DNA from: Acidobacteriota bacterium
Lineage (GTDB): Bacteria; Acidobacteriota; Terriglobia; Terriglobales; Acidobacteriaceae
Length of the DNA: 44,598 nt
Assembly (NCBI GenBank): GCA_003010405.1
Contig: PJLO01000018.1
Span: forward strand, 1-44,598
Direction: 5' to 3'
Below are positions 25,299 to 34,514 of this stretch, one piece after another (the first letter of the stretch is position 1; each line of letters opens with the position of its first letter). A program made the position numbers and the translations under genes. The notes under the pieces were generated by a model. That model was not told the DNA's origin, did no database searches, and saw nothing but the letters and a program-made list of their open reading frames with translations.

Positions 25299-26287
25299 AC
25301 GCCTTGCTTTTGCTCCTCACTCATCCGGCGGCTCGCCTAGTTCTGTGGCTGGTGCTCGTTTTCGCCTTCATTGGTTTTAATGCGATCATCCTCGTCTGGG
25401 TGGAGCGTAAGGTGGCGGGCTATGTGCAGTTGCGGCCAGGCCCACTCCACGTCGGCCCTCAAGGTCTGCTCCAGCCCCTGGTTGATGGAATTAAACTCAT
25501 GGGCAAGCAGCTCGTGACCCCGGCCCAGGGCGACAAGGTTCTCTTCTGGGCTGCGCCTCTGCTGGCATTTGCTCCAGCTATAGTCTGCTTCCTGCCCTTG
25601 CCCTTTGATGCCCGGTTCAAACCGCTCCCCATGAACCTTGGGCTGGTACTCATCCTGGCTTTTTCAGGTCTTGGCGTGCTGTCCCTTTGTCTGGCCGGAT
25701 GGGGTTCCAACAATAAATGGAGCCTGCTGGGTGCCGCACGATCTGTGGCTCAGGCAGTGGCATACGAAGTGCCGTTGCTGCTCTGTGTTCTGGCCGTAGC
25801 CATCTGCACCGGATCGCTGGATCTTTATGCAATTGCCGGACATCAGGGGGCTTGGCCTTGGCAGTGGTACGCAGTGAAGAACCCGCTGGCCTTCTTTATC
25901 TTCCTGGTTTGTGCCGTGGCCGAAACCAATCGCGCCCCCTTCGACCTGCCCGAAGGCGAATCCGAATTAACAGGCGGTTTTCACACCGAATACTCGGGCA
26001 TGGGATTTGGTCTCTTCTTCATGGCCGAATACGCCAACATGGTGATCGTCGCGGCTGTCGCCGCTGCGCTGTTTTTGGGCGGCTGGCAGGGACCGTTCCT
26101 GCCAGGAATTTGGTGGTTCCTCCTTAAGATCTACAGCATCCTATTTTTCATTATCTGGCTACGCTGGACCTTTCCCCGCGTGCGGTTCGATCAGCTTTTG
26201 AACATCAGTTGGAAATGGCTGACCCCCCTAGCCCTGTTCGACTTCGCACTGGCCGTGATAGTAGTGAGCATCAGGAGTATGAAATGA
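25295..26287 (+). CDS. nuoH: Complex I membrane subunit H
   Basis: A 330-aa membrane subunit with eight hydrophobic helices that forms the quinone chamber. Seen: VERKVAGYVQLRPGPLHVGP, GLLQPLVDGIKLMGK, AETNRAPFDLPEGESELT and FHTEYSGMGFGLFFMAEYAN, all conserved acidic loops of the E-channel. ATG overlaps nuoD stop (ATGA). The usual length is 320-340 aa. Confidence 0.96.
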   Translation: MNALLLLLTHPAARLVLWLVLVFAFIGFNAIILVWVERKVAGYVQLRPGPLHVGPQGLLQPLVDGIKLMGKQLVTPAQGDKVLFWAAPLLAFAPAIVCFLPLPFDARFKPLPMNLGLVLILAFSGLGVLSLCLAGWGSNNKWSLLGAARSVAQAVAYEVPLLLCVLAVAICTGSLDLYAIAGHQGAWPWQWYAVKNPLAFFIFLVCAVAETNRAPFDLPEGESELTGGFHTEYSGMGFGLFFMAEYANMVIVAAVAAALFLGGWQGPFLPGIWWFLLKIYSILFFIIWLRWTFPRVRFDQLLNISWKWLTPLALFDFALAVIVVSIRSMK

Positions 26288-26820
26288 AGCGTATTAAAAA
26301 AGCCTTTACGGGACTGAAGAGTCTGGCCGTTGGCCTCGGCGTTACGGGACGGGCTTTTTACGCCAAAAATGTCACCGTGATCTATCCCAAAGAGGAAGTG
26401 GACAACCTGGCCTCCTACCGGGGCCACGTGGAACTGGTGGGCAAGGAGGACGCCCCGGATGTACCCAAGTGCGTGGCCTGCGGCAGCTGTGCCAAGGCCT
26501 GTCCTTCTAATGCGTTCACCATTCTGTGCCCGGTTCCTCCGAAGGAAGGTGAAGCGGCAAGCGATCCGCCGGTGATGGGACCGGCTCCACAGAGAGGCGC
26601 CAAAACTCCAAGCAAGTTTATTTTGGACTTTTCCCTTTGCAGTCTGTGCGGTCAATGTGTCAAAACCTGTCCGACCAAAGGTCTTCGGTTTTCGAACGAT
26701 CCCTACTTGGTGAGCTTTACCCGCGAGGATCTCAAACTCGACCTTCTGGCACGTTTGCACAGTCAGGCAGCCAACTCGCAGCCTGTTCCCGTTCCTGACA
26801 CGGAGTCCGTCGATAAGTGA
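26284..26820 (+). CDS. nuoI: Complex I Fe-S subunit I
   Basis: A 178-aa peripheral subunit with two 4Fe-4S cluster motifs, CVACGSCAKACP and CSLCGQCVKTCP, which carry electrons towards NuoB. A Pro-rich insert of about 25 residues (PPKEGEAASDPPVMGPAP) separates the clusters. The ATG at 26284 overlaps the nuoH stop and has AGGAG upstream. It is the last gene of the cluster; genes for E, F and G are absent. Confidence 0.94.
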   Translation: MKRIKKAFTGLKSLAVGLGVTGRAFYAKNVTVIYPKEEVDNLASYRGHVELVGKEDAPDVPKCVACGSCAKACPSNAFTILCPVPPKEGEAASDPPVMGPAPQRGAKTPSKFILDFSLCSLCGQCVKTCPTKGLRFSNDPYLVSFTREDLKLDLLARLHSQAANSQPVPVPDTESVDK

Positions 26821-27124
26821 TGTGAGCTTTCGTGACTTGGAGCAGATGCTCCGAGCGCGAAGGCAAACTTGACCTCTGGCTACCATGCCTTCGCTTTTCC
26901 TGAACCGGATTAGAGCGAGTTTCCGCGAAACAGGAACCCTGTGTGCTGGCGGGCACTCTCGCCCAGCGTTCTGGCAGAGATGCTCCATCAACCAGCACCA
27001 ATTAGGTATTGTATTGTCGTGCGGGTACCCCAAATGCAGCTGACGGTGTAATATTCAGGTCATGGAATAAGCGAGTATTGCCTTTCCCGTATGGGCGTTC
27101 CCTAGTAGCGCCCTTTGAGGCTTG
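26821..27124. other. Intergenic gap between nuoI and kaiC
   Basis: No credible gene. TAATAT occurs at 27049-27054 but lacks a good -35 at the right spacing, so I do not call a promoter. The kai operon must start within this gap. Confidence 0.5.
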
Positions 27125-28603
27125 ATGATGGATTCGGGTAAGAACTTCCTACACAAAACTCCGACCGGCATTAAAGGTCTTGATGAGATTACCAACGGCG
27201 GCCTGCCCACTGGCCGCACCACCTTGGTATGCGGTAGCGCCGGATCGGGCAAAACCATTTTGGCAATGGAGTTCCTCGTTCACGGGGTTCTCGACCACGG
27301 CGAACCTGGCGTCTTCATGGCCTTTGAGGAGACCGGAAAGGACCTAGCAGAAAACTTCGCATCGTTTGGCTACGATCTGGAACAGTTGCAGCGAGACGGC
27401 AAGCTAGTTATCGACTACGTGTCCATTGAGCGCAGCGAGATCGAAGAGACTGGCGAGTATGATCTTGAAGGACTTTTCATTCGGCTCGGCGACGCCGTCG
27501 ATACGATCAAAGCAAAGCGGGTTGTACTCGATACTATAGAAGTTTTGTTTGCCGGGCTGCGGAATGATTCGATTATCCGCGCTGAACTGCGCCGTCTCTT
27601 CCGCTGGCTGAAAAACAGGGGTTTGACTGCCATTGTGACCGGAGAGCGTGGTGAAGGATTATTGAGCCGCTATGGATTGGAAGAGTATGTCGCCGATTGT
27701 GTAATTCTTCTCGACCACCGGGTCAACGAGCAGCTCTCAACCCGCCGCCTACGAATTGTAAAGTATCGCGGTACGCTGCATGGTGCTGATGAATATCCGT
27801 TCCTCATGGCCGAAAACGGCATTTCAGTACTGCCCCTGACCTCGGTTGGACTCACCCACGAGGCTCCGACAGAACGGATTTCTTCCGGAAGTGCTGAGCT
27901 GGACGAGATGTTGGGCGGCAAAGGATTCTTTCGTGGAAGCAGCATTCTTGTCTCCGGCACAGCCGGGACGGGTAAGTCTAGCTTGGCCATGACATATCTG
28001 ACGGCTGCCTGCGAGCGAGGCGAGCAATCGCTCTATTTGGGTTTCGAAGAATCGAAGGACCAGATTATTCGCAACATGGCCTCGATCGGGCTCGACCTTC
28101 GACAGTGGGTGGATAAAGGACTATTGCACTTACAGACCGTTCGTCCCAGCAGCTTAGGCCTGGAAGGGCACTTAGCGTCAATTCTTCAGATTGTCAAACA
28201 GGTAAAGCCCAAAGTGGTTGTGTTCGACCCGATCACAACCTTCGTTTCGGTTGCCGAAGGCAGTGGGATGAGGTCGATGCTTACGCGGTTGGTGGACTTC
28301 TTGAAGATGCAGCAGATTTCCGCAATGTTCACACACCTGTCGACGCTCGGTGATCAGCTCGAAACTACGAGTCAGGGCGTCTCCTCCATCATGGACGTTT
28401 GGTTGTTGCTGCGCGATGTGGAGGACGAGGGGCGCAGAAGCAGCGCGCTTTATGTGCTGAAATCCCGCGGAATGGCGCACTCCCGTGAAATGCGAGATTT
28501 CATCCTGACTGACCGTGGAATTCGTTTGGGTGATAACTACATAAAAGGATTAAACTCCACAAATCGAGCCGAACAGGAACGCAGCTTCCGGCAAGGGAGG
28601 TAA
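27125..28603 (+). CDS. kaiC: KaiC clock/stress ATPase
   Basis: A 492-aa protein made of two RecA-like KaiC domains. CI: Walker A GSAGSGKT (about 37-44) and the catalytic Glu pair in [22 protein letters not shown] (about 278-285) and LGFEESKDQ. The autophosphorylation pair that is Ser-Thr in cyanobacterial KaiC aligns with Ser420-Ser421 (GVSSIMD). The C-terminus ends shortly after [20 protein letters not shown] and lacks the A-loop/tail that binds KaiA; no kaiA is present. ATG 27125 (or 27128) is used. It heads an operon with two kaiB genes and a kinase. It probably acts as an ATP-driven switch or timer with KaiB. Confidence 0.95.
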   Translation: MMDSGKNFLHKTPTGIKGLDEITNGGLPTGRTTLVCGSAGSGKTILAMEFLVHGVLDHGEPGVFMAFEETGKDLAENFASFGYDLEQLQRDGKLVIDYVSIERSEIEETGEYDLEGLFIRLGDAVDTIKAKRVVLDTIEVLFAGLRNDSIIRAELRRLFRWLKNRGLTAIVTGERGEGLLSRYGLEEYVADCVILLDHRVNEQLSTRRLRIVKYRGTLHGADEYPFLMAENGISVLPLTSVGLTHEAPTERISSGSAELDEMLGGKGFFRGSSILVSGTAGTGKSSLAMTYLTAACERGEQSLYLGFEESKDQIIRNMASIGLDLRQWVDKGLLHLQTVRPSSLGLEGHLASILQIVKQVKPKVVVFDPITTFVSVAEGSGMRSMLTRLVDFLKMQQISAMFTHLSTLGDQLETTSQGVSSIMDVWLLLRDVEDEGRRSSALYVLKSRGMAHSREMRDFILTDRGIRLGDNYIKGLNSTNRAEQERSFRQGR

Positions 28604-28929
28604 TGGTGGCCCCAAACACGAAGCAGTCTGTCGGGCAAGAACCTCAGCAGAAATGGACGTTGAGGTTGTATGTTGCTGGGCAGACTCCAAAGTCCGTGAG
28701 CGCGTTCACGAACTTGAAGCGTCTATGCGAAACGCATCTAAAAGGGCAGTATGAGATCGAGGTGGTGGATCTGCTGGAGAACCCAAGGCTTGCCAAAGGT
28801 GACCAGATCGTCGCAGTGCCAAGTTTGGTGAGACGGTTGCCGCCACCGGTGAAAAAGATCATCGGTGATTTAGCCGACGAAGAAAAGGTGTTGGTAGGGC
28901 TTGACCTGCGTTCAGCGCGACCCGCTTGA
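28603..28929 (+). CDS. kaiB: KaiB (first copy)
   Basis: A 108-aa protein, close to canonical KaiB after a short N-terminal tail: [59 protein letters not shown] and KVLVGLDL. KaiB is a fold-switching thioredoxin-like protein that binds the CI ring of KaiC. The start overlaps the kaiC stop (TAATG). Adjacent kaiC makes a physical partner highly likely. Confidence 0.95.
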   Translation: MVAPNTKQSVGQEPQQKWTLRLYVAGQTPKSVSAFTNLKRLCETHLKGQYEIEVVDLLENPRLAKGDQIVAVPSLVRRLPPPVKKIIGDLADEEKVLVGLDLRSARPA

Positions 28930-28941
28930 ACGGGAGACTAG

Positions 28942-29319
28942 ATGAGTTCCAATCCTAGGAACGACGACTTGCCTGAGAGCGGCGAGCAAGATCAGGGCTT
29001 TGACCAGACTCTCAAGGAATTCGAGAGCCTGGTTGCCAATCTGGCTAAGCCCAATTATCTCTTTCGGCTCTATGTCTCGGGCACCAGTTCCCGGTCAGCG
29101 CGGGCGATCGCGAACGTACGCAGCATTTGTGAGCAGTATCTCGCCGGTCATTACGACTTGGAGGTGATCGACGTCTACCAGCAGCCCGCGGAAACGAAAA
29201 GTGCACAAATTGTTGCTGTACCGACCCTGATCAAAGAACTGCCTCTTCCACCCCGGCGGTTCGTCGGCGACATGTCGAACAGCGAGAAGATTGTGATCGG
29301 CCTCAATCTGAGGCGCTGA
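28942..29319 (+). CDS. KaiB-like (second, divergent copy)
   Basis: A 125-aa KaiB homologue with a 35-residue acidic N-terminal extension. FRLYVSGTSSRSARAIANV, DLEVIDVYQQPAETKSAQIV, AVPTLIKELPLPPRRFVGDM and KIVIGLNL match the fold. The central residues differ clearly from the first copy, so this is a divergent paralogue, not a recent duplicate. It may bind another KaiC state or the following kinase. Good GGGAGA site before the ATG; 12 bp after the first kaiB. Confidence 0.92.
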   Translation: MSSNPRNDDLPESGEQDQGFDQTLKEFESLVANLAKPNYLFRLYVSGTSSRSARAIANVRSICEQYLAGHYDLEVIDVYQQPAETKSAQIVAVPTLIKELPLPPRRFVGDMSNSEKIVIGLNLRR

Positions 29320-29327
29320 GGTCAATC

Positions 29328-32300
29328 ATGGCAGGGCAGACGTTAACATCCATCGACGCACTGATGCGGGAGGTTGAAAAGCTTAGGGCCAGGCTTGCCG
29401 AAGCCGAGAACAAGCTTGCCGAATCGCAGCAAGTTATCGACGCCATCCGGTCGGGCGAGGTGGACGCCGTTGTTGTCTCGGGTCCGGAAGGTGAACAGGT
29501 CTTCACGCTCAAGGACGCGGAGTACGCCTATCGTTCGCTGGTGGAAGCAATGAATGAAGGCGCTGCAACACTCGATGCCAAGGGCACCGTACTGTATTGC
29601 AATCAACGCCTCTCAGACCTCCTCGGAACTCCGATTGAACAGATCATCGGCGGTCATGTCACAAAGCTGGTTGCAGCCGAAGCGATGCACGATTTTGAGG
29701 CGTTGTTTGCCAGAGCCGTGAGCGGCGAAGCCTGCAATACCGAGCTGGATTTTCTTTACGGCCAGGACAACAAACTTCCAGTTTACGTTTCGCTTCGCGC
29801 GATGCATTCGGAAGCAGGGGCGCTATGTTTAGTGGTGAACGACCTTACCGAGAGGAATAAGCGCGATAGGATCATCGCAAATGAGCGGCAGCGTCTCTTT
29901 GACGTGCTGGAAACGGTACCGGCGATGGTTTGCCTTTTGACGCCGGACTATCATGTCGCTTTCGCCAACCGCGGCTTCCGTGAGTACTTCGGTGAGTCGC
30001 ACGGCAGGCGGTGCTATGAGTATTGCTATGGCGAGCGCACCAAGCCATGTGAGTTTTGCGAAACTTATGAAGTCCTAAAAACCGGCAAGCCCCATCACTG
30101 GGAAATGGCAAATCCCGATGGCAGTGTGTTTTCTGTTTATGACTTCCCGTTCATCGACGTTGACGGCTCGCCTCTGATCCTTGAAATGGATGTTGATATC
30201 ACCGCGCACCGACGGGCGGAGGAGTCGCTGCGCCGAGCCAACGCCTACAACCGTAGTCTGCTGGAAGCCAGCTTGGACCCGCTGGTGACGATCGGTCCTG
30301 ATGGAAAAATAACTGACGTCAATGCGGCTACCGAAGGAGCAACGGGCTACACCCGTTCAGCACTGATCGGGACGGATTTCTGTGACTTTTTTACTGAACC
30401 GGACAAGGCTCGCGCCGGTTACCAACAGGTGTTCCTTAAAGGGTTCGTGCGTGATTATCCCCTCGAGTTGCGGCACCGCCGAGGTCATCTCACGCCCGTT
30501 CTTTACAATGCCTCTGTCTATTGTGATGAGAGTGGCAACGTGGTGGGCGTGTTTGCTGCGGCACGCGACATCACCGAGCGCCGACGGGCCGAAGCCGAAC
30601 TGGCCAAACATCGCGAAAAGCTGGAAGAGCTGGTTAAGGAGCGGACGAGCCAGTTGGATGATGCGAACGCGCAACTCCGGGCCGATATAGAGGAGCGCAA
30701 ACGGTGGGAAAAACAGCTCCAGAGACTTAATCGCACGCTTAAGGCCAAAAGTGATAGCAGCCAGGCGTTGCTGCACGTCAGTGATGAGTCATCGTACCTT
30801 CAAGAGGTGTGCCGCATTGTTACTCAGTATTGCGGTCATGCATTAATGTGGATCGGTTTTGCCGAGAACGACAAGAACAAAACTGTTCGGCCAGTCGCCA
30901 GTGCCGGCTTTGAAGACGGCTACTTGGAGATTACGAATATGACTTGGGATGACAGTGCAAATGGTCGCGGTCCTACCGGCACTGCGATCCGCACCGGCAA
31001 ACCAGCAATGTGCCGCAACATTCTTACCGATCCGAAGTTTCTGCCCTGGCGCGAGGAGGCCAGTAAACGCGGCTATGCTTCATCGCTGGTGATTCCGCTC
31101 ATCGATGAGAATAAGGCGTTCGGAGTGTTAAACGTCTATTCGCGGGTGCCTGATGGGTTCTCGATTGAGGAAGTCAGCATGCTTACGGAGCTGGCAGCAG
31201 ACCTGTCGTTAGGTATTCGTACGCTGCGCCTGCGTGCCGCGCACGCCCAGGCAGAGGAGGCATTGCGGGCGAGCGAGATTAAGCACCGAGACCTCTCCAA
31301 CTCTATTCCGGCGCTGCTTTGGGCCACTGACGCCCAGGGCTTTGCTACACACCACAATCGCCAGTGGTATGAGTACACCGGCCAGTCCATTGAAGAAGGA
31401 TTTGGAGACGGTTGGAAAGACGTTATTTGCCCCGAAGATCTTGAGCGAGTCTGTAAGCAGTGGGATCACTGCGTCAAAACCGGGGAGGATTACGCCATTG
31501 AATACCGGATTCGGCGAGCCTCGGACGGCATGTATCGCTGGCACTCGGTCCAGGGCAGCCTTAGCAAGGACGAGCACGGGAAGCCTCTGGGATGGTTCGG
31601 AACCTTTGTCGATATTCATGACCGCAAGCAAAACGAAATTGCGCTGCGGGAGAGCCGTCAACAGCTCCAGGCAATTATCGACGGGGCGATGGAAACCATC
31701 ATTTTCGTGAAGGACCTTGAAGGACGTTTTGTCACTGTCAACTCTCGGTTTGAGAAGATGTTGGGCATCACGCGGGATGAGGTGCGAGGAAAGACCGACT
31801 ACGAAATCCTCACGAAAAATCGGGCCGATTACTACCGTGCTCACGACCAGATGGTTCTAACGACAGGCCGGCCAATGCAGATAGAAGAGCTTGCGCTGTT
31901 AGCCGACGGTAAGGAGCACGTACTCCTGGCCAACAAGTTTCCGCTCTTCGACGCCAACGGCAAGCCGTATGCGGTTTGTTCCATATCGGCTGACATCACA
32001 GACCGTAAGCGCGCGCAGGAGGCGCTGATCCGCAGCGAGAAACTGGCTTCCGTAGGCCGCATGGCATCCACCATCGCTCATGAGATCAACAACCCTCTGG
32101 AGACCATAGGGAACGTCATATACCTGGTCTCGACTAACCCTGACGTGCCTTCATCGGTTAAGGGTTACCTCGACATAGCCGTCCAGGAACTTGAACGAGT
32201 TACCCACATTTCCCGGCAAACTCTGGCCTTTCACCGCGGGACGAGCACGCCAACATTAATGGATTTACGCGAAAGCATAGACAGTATCACTGAGATCTTT

Positions 32301-32702
32301 GCCGGCAGGCTGGAGTCGAGAAGAATCACTGTGAGGAAACGGTGTCCGGACGTCGGGATGATCCGGGCGATTGCTTGCGAAATTCAGCAGGTAATCTCAA
32401 ACCTGCTTTCGAACAGCCTGGATGCTACTCCGGAGAATGGAAGAATTGAGTTCCATCTCTCGCGAACGAATGGCAAAATACGATTTACGATCGCAGATAC
32501 GGGATCAGGTATTCCGAAAGAACAGATGGCGAATATCTTCGAACCATTCTTTACGACAAAAGAACTGCATGGGACAGGTCTCGGACTCTGGGTTATCAAG
32601 CAAATTGTGGATAAGCACGGAGCAACGATTCGCGTGAGAAGCAAGATGAGTAGCGGTACAGTTTTCTCAATAGTTTTTCCAGCGGTAGAAGTTACAGAAT
32701 AG
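29328..32702 (+). CDS. Multi-PAS/GAF histidine kinase of the kai operon
   Basis: A 1124-aa cytoplasmic sensor kinase with no membrane helix. Order: a coiled coil (about 8-48), PAS (60-170), PAS with a Cys-rich loop (190-300; CYEYCYGERTKPCEFC), PAS (305-425), coiled coil, GAF (490-640), PAS (660-770), PAS (785-895), HisKA with His918 in IAHEINNPLE, and HATPase (about 1010-1120) with SNLLSNSLDA, DTGSGIP, FEPFFTTK and GTGLGL. The five input modules suggest redox, light or small-molecule sensing. It lies 8 bp after the second kaiB, in a kai operon where a kinase output is expected, and 10 bp before a lone receiver gene. Confidence 0.95.
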   Translation: MAGQTLTSIDALMREVEKLRARLAEAENKLAESQQVIDAIRSGEVDAVVVSGPEGEQVFTLKDAEYAYRSLVEAMNEGAATLDAKGTVLYCNQRLSDLLGTPIEQIIGGHVTKLVAAEAMHDFEALFARAVSGEACNTELDFLYGQDNKLPVYVSLRAMHSEAGALCLVVNDLTERNKRDRIIANERQRLFDVLETVPAMVCLLTPDYHVAFANRGFREYFGESHGRRCYEYCYGERTKPCEFCETYEVLKTGKPHHWEMANPDGSVFSVYDFPFIDVDGSPLILEMDVDITAHRRAEESLRRANAYNRSLLEASLDPLVTIGPDGKITDVNAATEGATGYTRSALIGTDFCDFFTEPDKARAGYQQVFLKGFVRDYPLELRHRRGHLTPVLYNASVYCDESGNVVGVFAAARDITERRRAEAELAKHREKLEELVKERTSQLDDANAQLRADIEERKRWEKQLQRLNRTLKAKSDSSQALLHVSDESSYLQEVCRIVTQYCGHALMWIGFAENDKNKTVRPVASAGFEDGYLEITNMTWDDSANGRGPTGTAIRTGKPAMCRNILTDPKFLPWREEASKRGYASSLVIPLIDENKAFGVLNVYSRVPDGFSIEEVSMLTELAADLSLGIRTLRLRAAHAQAEEALRASEIKHRDLSNSIPALLWATDAQGFATHHNRQWYEYTGQSIEEGFGDGWKDVICPEDLERVCKQWDHCVKTGEDYAIEYRIRRASDGMYRWHSVQGSLSKDEHGKPLGWFGTFVDIHDRKQNEIALRESRQQLQAIIDGAMETIIFVKDLEGRFVTVNSRFEKMLGITRDEVRGKTDYEILTKNRADYYRAHDQMVLTTGRPMQIEELALLADGKEHVLLANKFPLFDANGKPYAVCSISADITDRKRAQEALIRSEKLASVGRMASTIAHEINNPLETIGNVIYLVSTNPDVPSSVKGYLDIAVQELERVTHISRQTLAFHRGTSTPTLMDLRESIDSITEIFAGRLESRRITVRKRCPDVGMIRAIACEIQQVISNLLSNSLDATPENGRIEFHLSRTNGKIRFTIADTGSGIPKEQMANIFEPFFTTKELHGTGLGLWVIKQIVDKHGATIRVRSKMSSGTVFSIVFPAVEVTE

Positions 32703-32712
32703 CGAAGGCCCT

Positions 32713-33096
32713 GTGTCGAATTCAAAGAGTACGACGATATTGGTTGTTGACGACGAGCGTAGAATCGCCGACACACTGGCCGCTATTTTCCAGCAGGCGG
32801 GATACGCGGCCAGAGTCGCCTATAACGGCGAAGAAGCTTTGTCCTGCATTGCAGAAACTGAACCGTCACTGGTAGTTAGCGACGTAGTTATGCCTGGAAT
32901 CAACGGCATCGAGTTAGCAAAAACGATCCAGGCGTCCCATCCGAAGTGTCAGGTCTTATTATTCTCAGGGAACGCTGATACGCAGGATTTGCTGAATACC
33001 GCAAAGCAGCAAGGCCATGTATTTGAAGTCCTCGCCAAACCTGTACCTCCGCCACTAATGCTCGCCAAGGTTGCCTTCTTGCTAAGTTCGCTCTAG
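32713..33096 (+). CDS. Single-domain response regulator
   Basis: A 127-aa receiver domain. Seen: VVDDE (acid pair), Asp57 in SDVVMPG, Ser in LFSGN at the switch position and Lys109 in LAKPV. No output domain follows, so it passes phosphate or binds a partner, perhaps KaiC or the PAS kinase directly upstream. GTG start at 32713 is 10 bp after the kinase stop and fits the operon. Confidence 0.93.
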   Translation: MSNSKSTTILVVDDERRIADTLAAIFQQAGYAARVAYNGEEALSCIAETEPSLVVSDVVMPGINGIELAKTIQASHPKCQVLLFSGNADTQDLLNTAKQQGHVFEVLAKPVPPPLMLAKVAFLLSSL

Positions 33097-33156
33097 TCAT
33101 TGGCCGAATCCGACCAAAGTTGTAGGATGATACAAATCGTTTCAAGGAGAGCAACC

Positions 33157-33378
33157 ATGAACGCTGTACGAATGGTCTTGTGTTTCGTCGCCGGATTCGC
33201 ATTATGCCTGCTCCTACTCCATCCACGCGCGGTCAAAGCAGCGAATAGCGTTGTGCGGGTTCGACGCGTACAGACGGGAGCCATGATGAACGAAACGAAT
33301 GTGGGCGGAGAGAAGATAGTCGGATTTTCCTGTGCAGCTGTGGGCGACGGAGTTCACTGCTTTATCGCCTCAGAGTAG
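33157..33378 (+). CDS. Small exported protein
   Basis: A 73-aa protein with an N-terminal signal peptide (MNAVRMVLCFVAGFALCLLL, likely cleaved after AVKA, about residue 28). The mature part is about 45 residues with a Cys pair (FSCAAVGDGVHCF). ATG at 33157 has AAGGAGAG upstream. No family is recognised. It lies 60 bp beyond the kai operon and may have its own promoter. Confidence 0.75.
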   Translation: MNAVRMVLCFVAGFALCLLLLHPRAVKAANSVVRVRRVQTGAMMNETNVGGEKIVGFSCAAVGDGVHCFIASE

Positions 33379-33874
33379 AAACCTGTCTTGTCCTAACGCT
33401 AGGACCTCAACCATAGCCACTGATGCACTCTTAAGCTGTTCTCACTGAATCCGCCCTAGCCAACATCATGCCAGGGCGGGGTTCCTCGAAAAGATAGTTG
33501 ATCGGCGGAACAGTTACTGAGCTGCTCGCCAACTTGCTGCTAGAAAGTAACCTGGTTACTTGTCGCCTGCAGCGTCGCTACTCCATCTATGTTCAGGAAC
33601 CAAACTTCGGCGACATATGCAACAGGGCCGCTTGCGCCGATGTCTCCTCGTTTGAAGTGAGTTTGATATTCAGGAGTCGTGCCGGTTACCCGGTAGCGCA
33701 AGGGAAGAGGGAGAGGGAAGCGTTCCGAGCGTTTCCATTCCGCCATAACGCGATCAGTTTAGTGAGCTGTTAAGCCAGGGTACATCCGTCGGCAGTAGGA
33801 CAATCCGTGGAACTAAGGTCGTATCGGTTTGCTACTACAAATGTCGTAGCCGTGGGTTCCGAAATGGGAACCCG
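33379..33874. other. Gap with a small degenerate frame and hairpins
   Basis: Between the small exported protein and the split regulator. CCGCCCT/AGGGCGG (33451-33457, 33473-33479) forms a hairpin without a T-run, and GTCCTA/TAGGAC near 33390-33405 is shorter. The PilZ-like relic at 33540-33746 is listed separately. No other gene was seen. Confidence 0.5.
33540..33746 (-). pseudogene. Possible PilZ-like relic
   Basis: A 68-codon frame starting MAEWKRSERFPLPLPLRYRV. The ERFPLPLPLRYR stretch resembles the start of PilZ-type domains, but the second motif (D/NxSxxG) cannot be placed and no ribosome-binding site precedes the ATG. The rest is not recognised. It may be a decayed gene or a chance frame. 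Confidence 0.25.
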
Positions 33875-34514
33875 TCATTTCAGCCCCGGAAGGTGATACA
33901 TGGCGAAGAGAGACAACTCGAGACGGGTTGAGCAGCCGAGTTTGTCATAGATGTTGGTCAAATGACGTTTTACGGTGTACTCGGAGATGGAGAACTTGGC
34001 GGCAATGTCTCGATTGGAACAGCCGGAGAGAATTTCGCGGACAAATTCGAGCTCGCGCGGAGTCAACCGGAATTTCGCATTAGAGCCTTGGACGCTGGAG
34101 CGTGCCCACTCGGTGAGTATGTCGCGTTCCACCCACAACTCGCCTTTATGAACGCAGCGAATTGCCTTGGCAAAGACGGGGCGCGGCATCTTTAAGGATC
34201 ACGCCTCGAGCAACAAAATGAAGCATTCGGATGATCTGCTGGCGTTCGATGCCCTCGCTCATTAAAAGGACCTTTACCTGATTCGGCATTTCCGCCAGTC
34301 GCTCTAGAGCCCGAAGCGCGGTCAGCTTGGGTATTTGCAAATCCAGCAGCAGAACGTCCGGTTTCAACTGCTCCGTGAGTTGAAGAGCTTTCTCGGCATC
34401 CGGTGCCTCGCCAACCATATTGAGCCCTTGCTCTGCTTGAACGAGATGTCGAAGCCCATCCCTGAAAACGGGATGGTGGTCGGCTATGATCACTCCAATT
34501 TCATGGTCACCCAT
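33875..34514 (-). pseudogene. NarL/FixJ-family response regulator split by a frameshift
   Basis: The first frame (34514-34146) is a receiver domain: phosphorylated Asp in LLLDLQIP, KD in VILKDAAP. The second frame (34189-33875) carries the linker and a LuxR helix-turn-helix (LTPRELEFVREILSGCSNRDIA, KRHLTNIYDKLGC). The frames overlap and join correctly if one C is removed from the CCCC run (34178-34181 on the plus strand): DAAP then VFAKAIRCVHKGELWVERD, the normal linker. The break is a single-base indel, either a recent mutation or a sequencing error. An intact protein would be about 212 aa. The acid pair is Asp-His rather than Asp-Asp. Confidence 0.85.

Noticed and set aside
27001..27060. 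Promoter of kaiC at TAATAT (27049-27054)
   Set aside because: The -35 position at the proper distance reads TACCCC; evidence is too weak.
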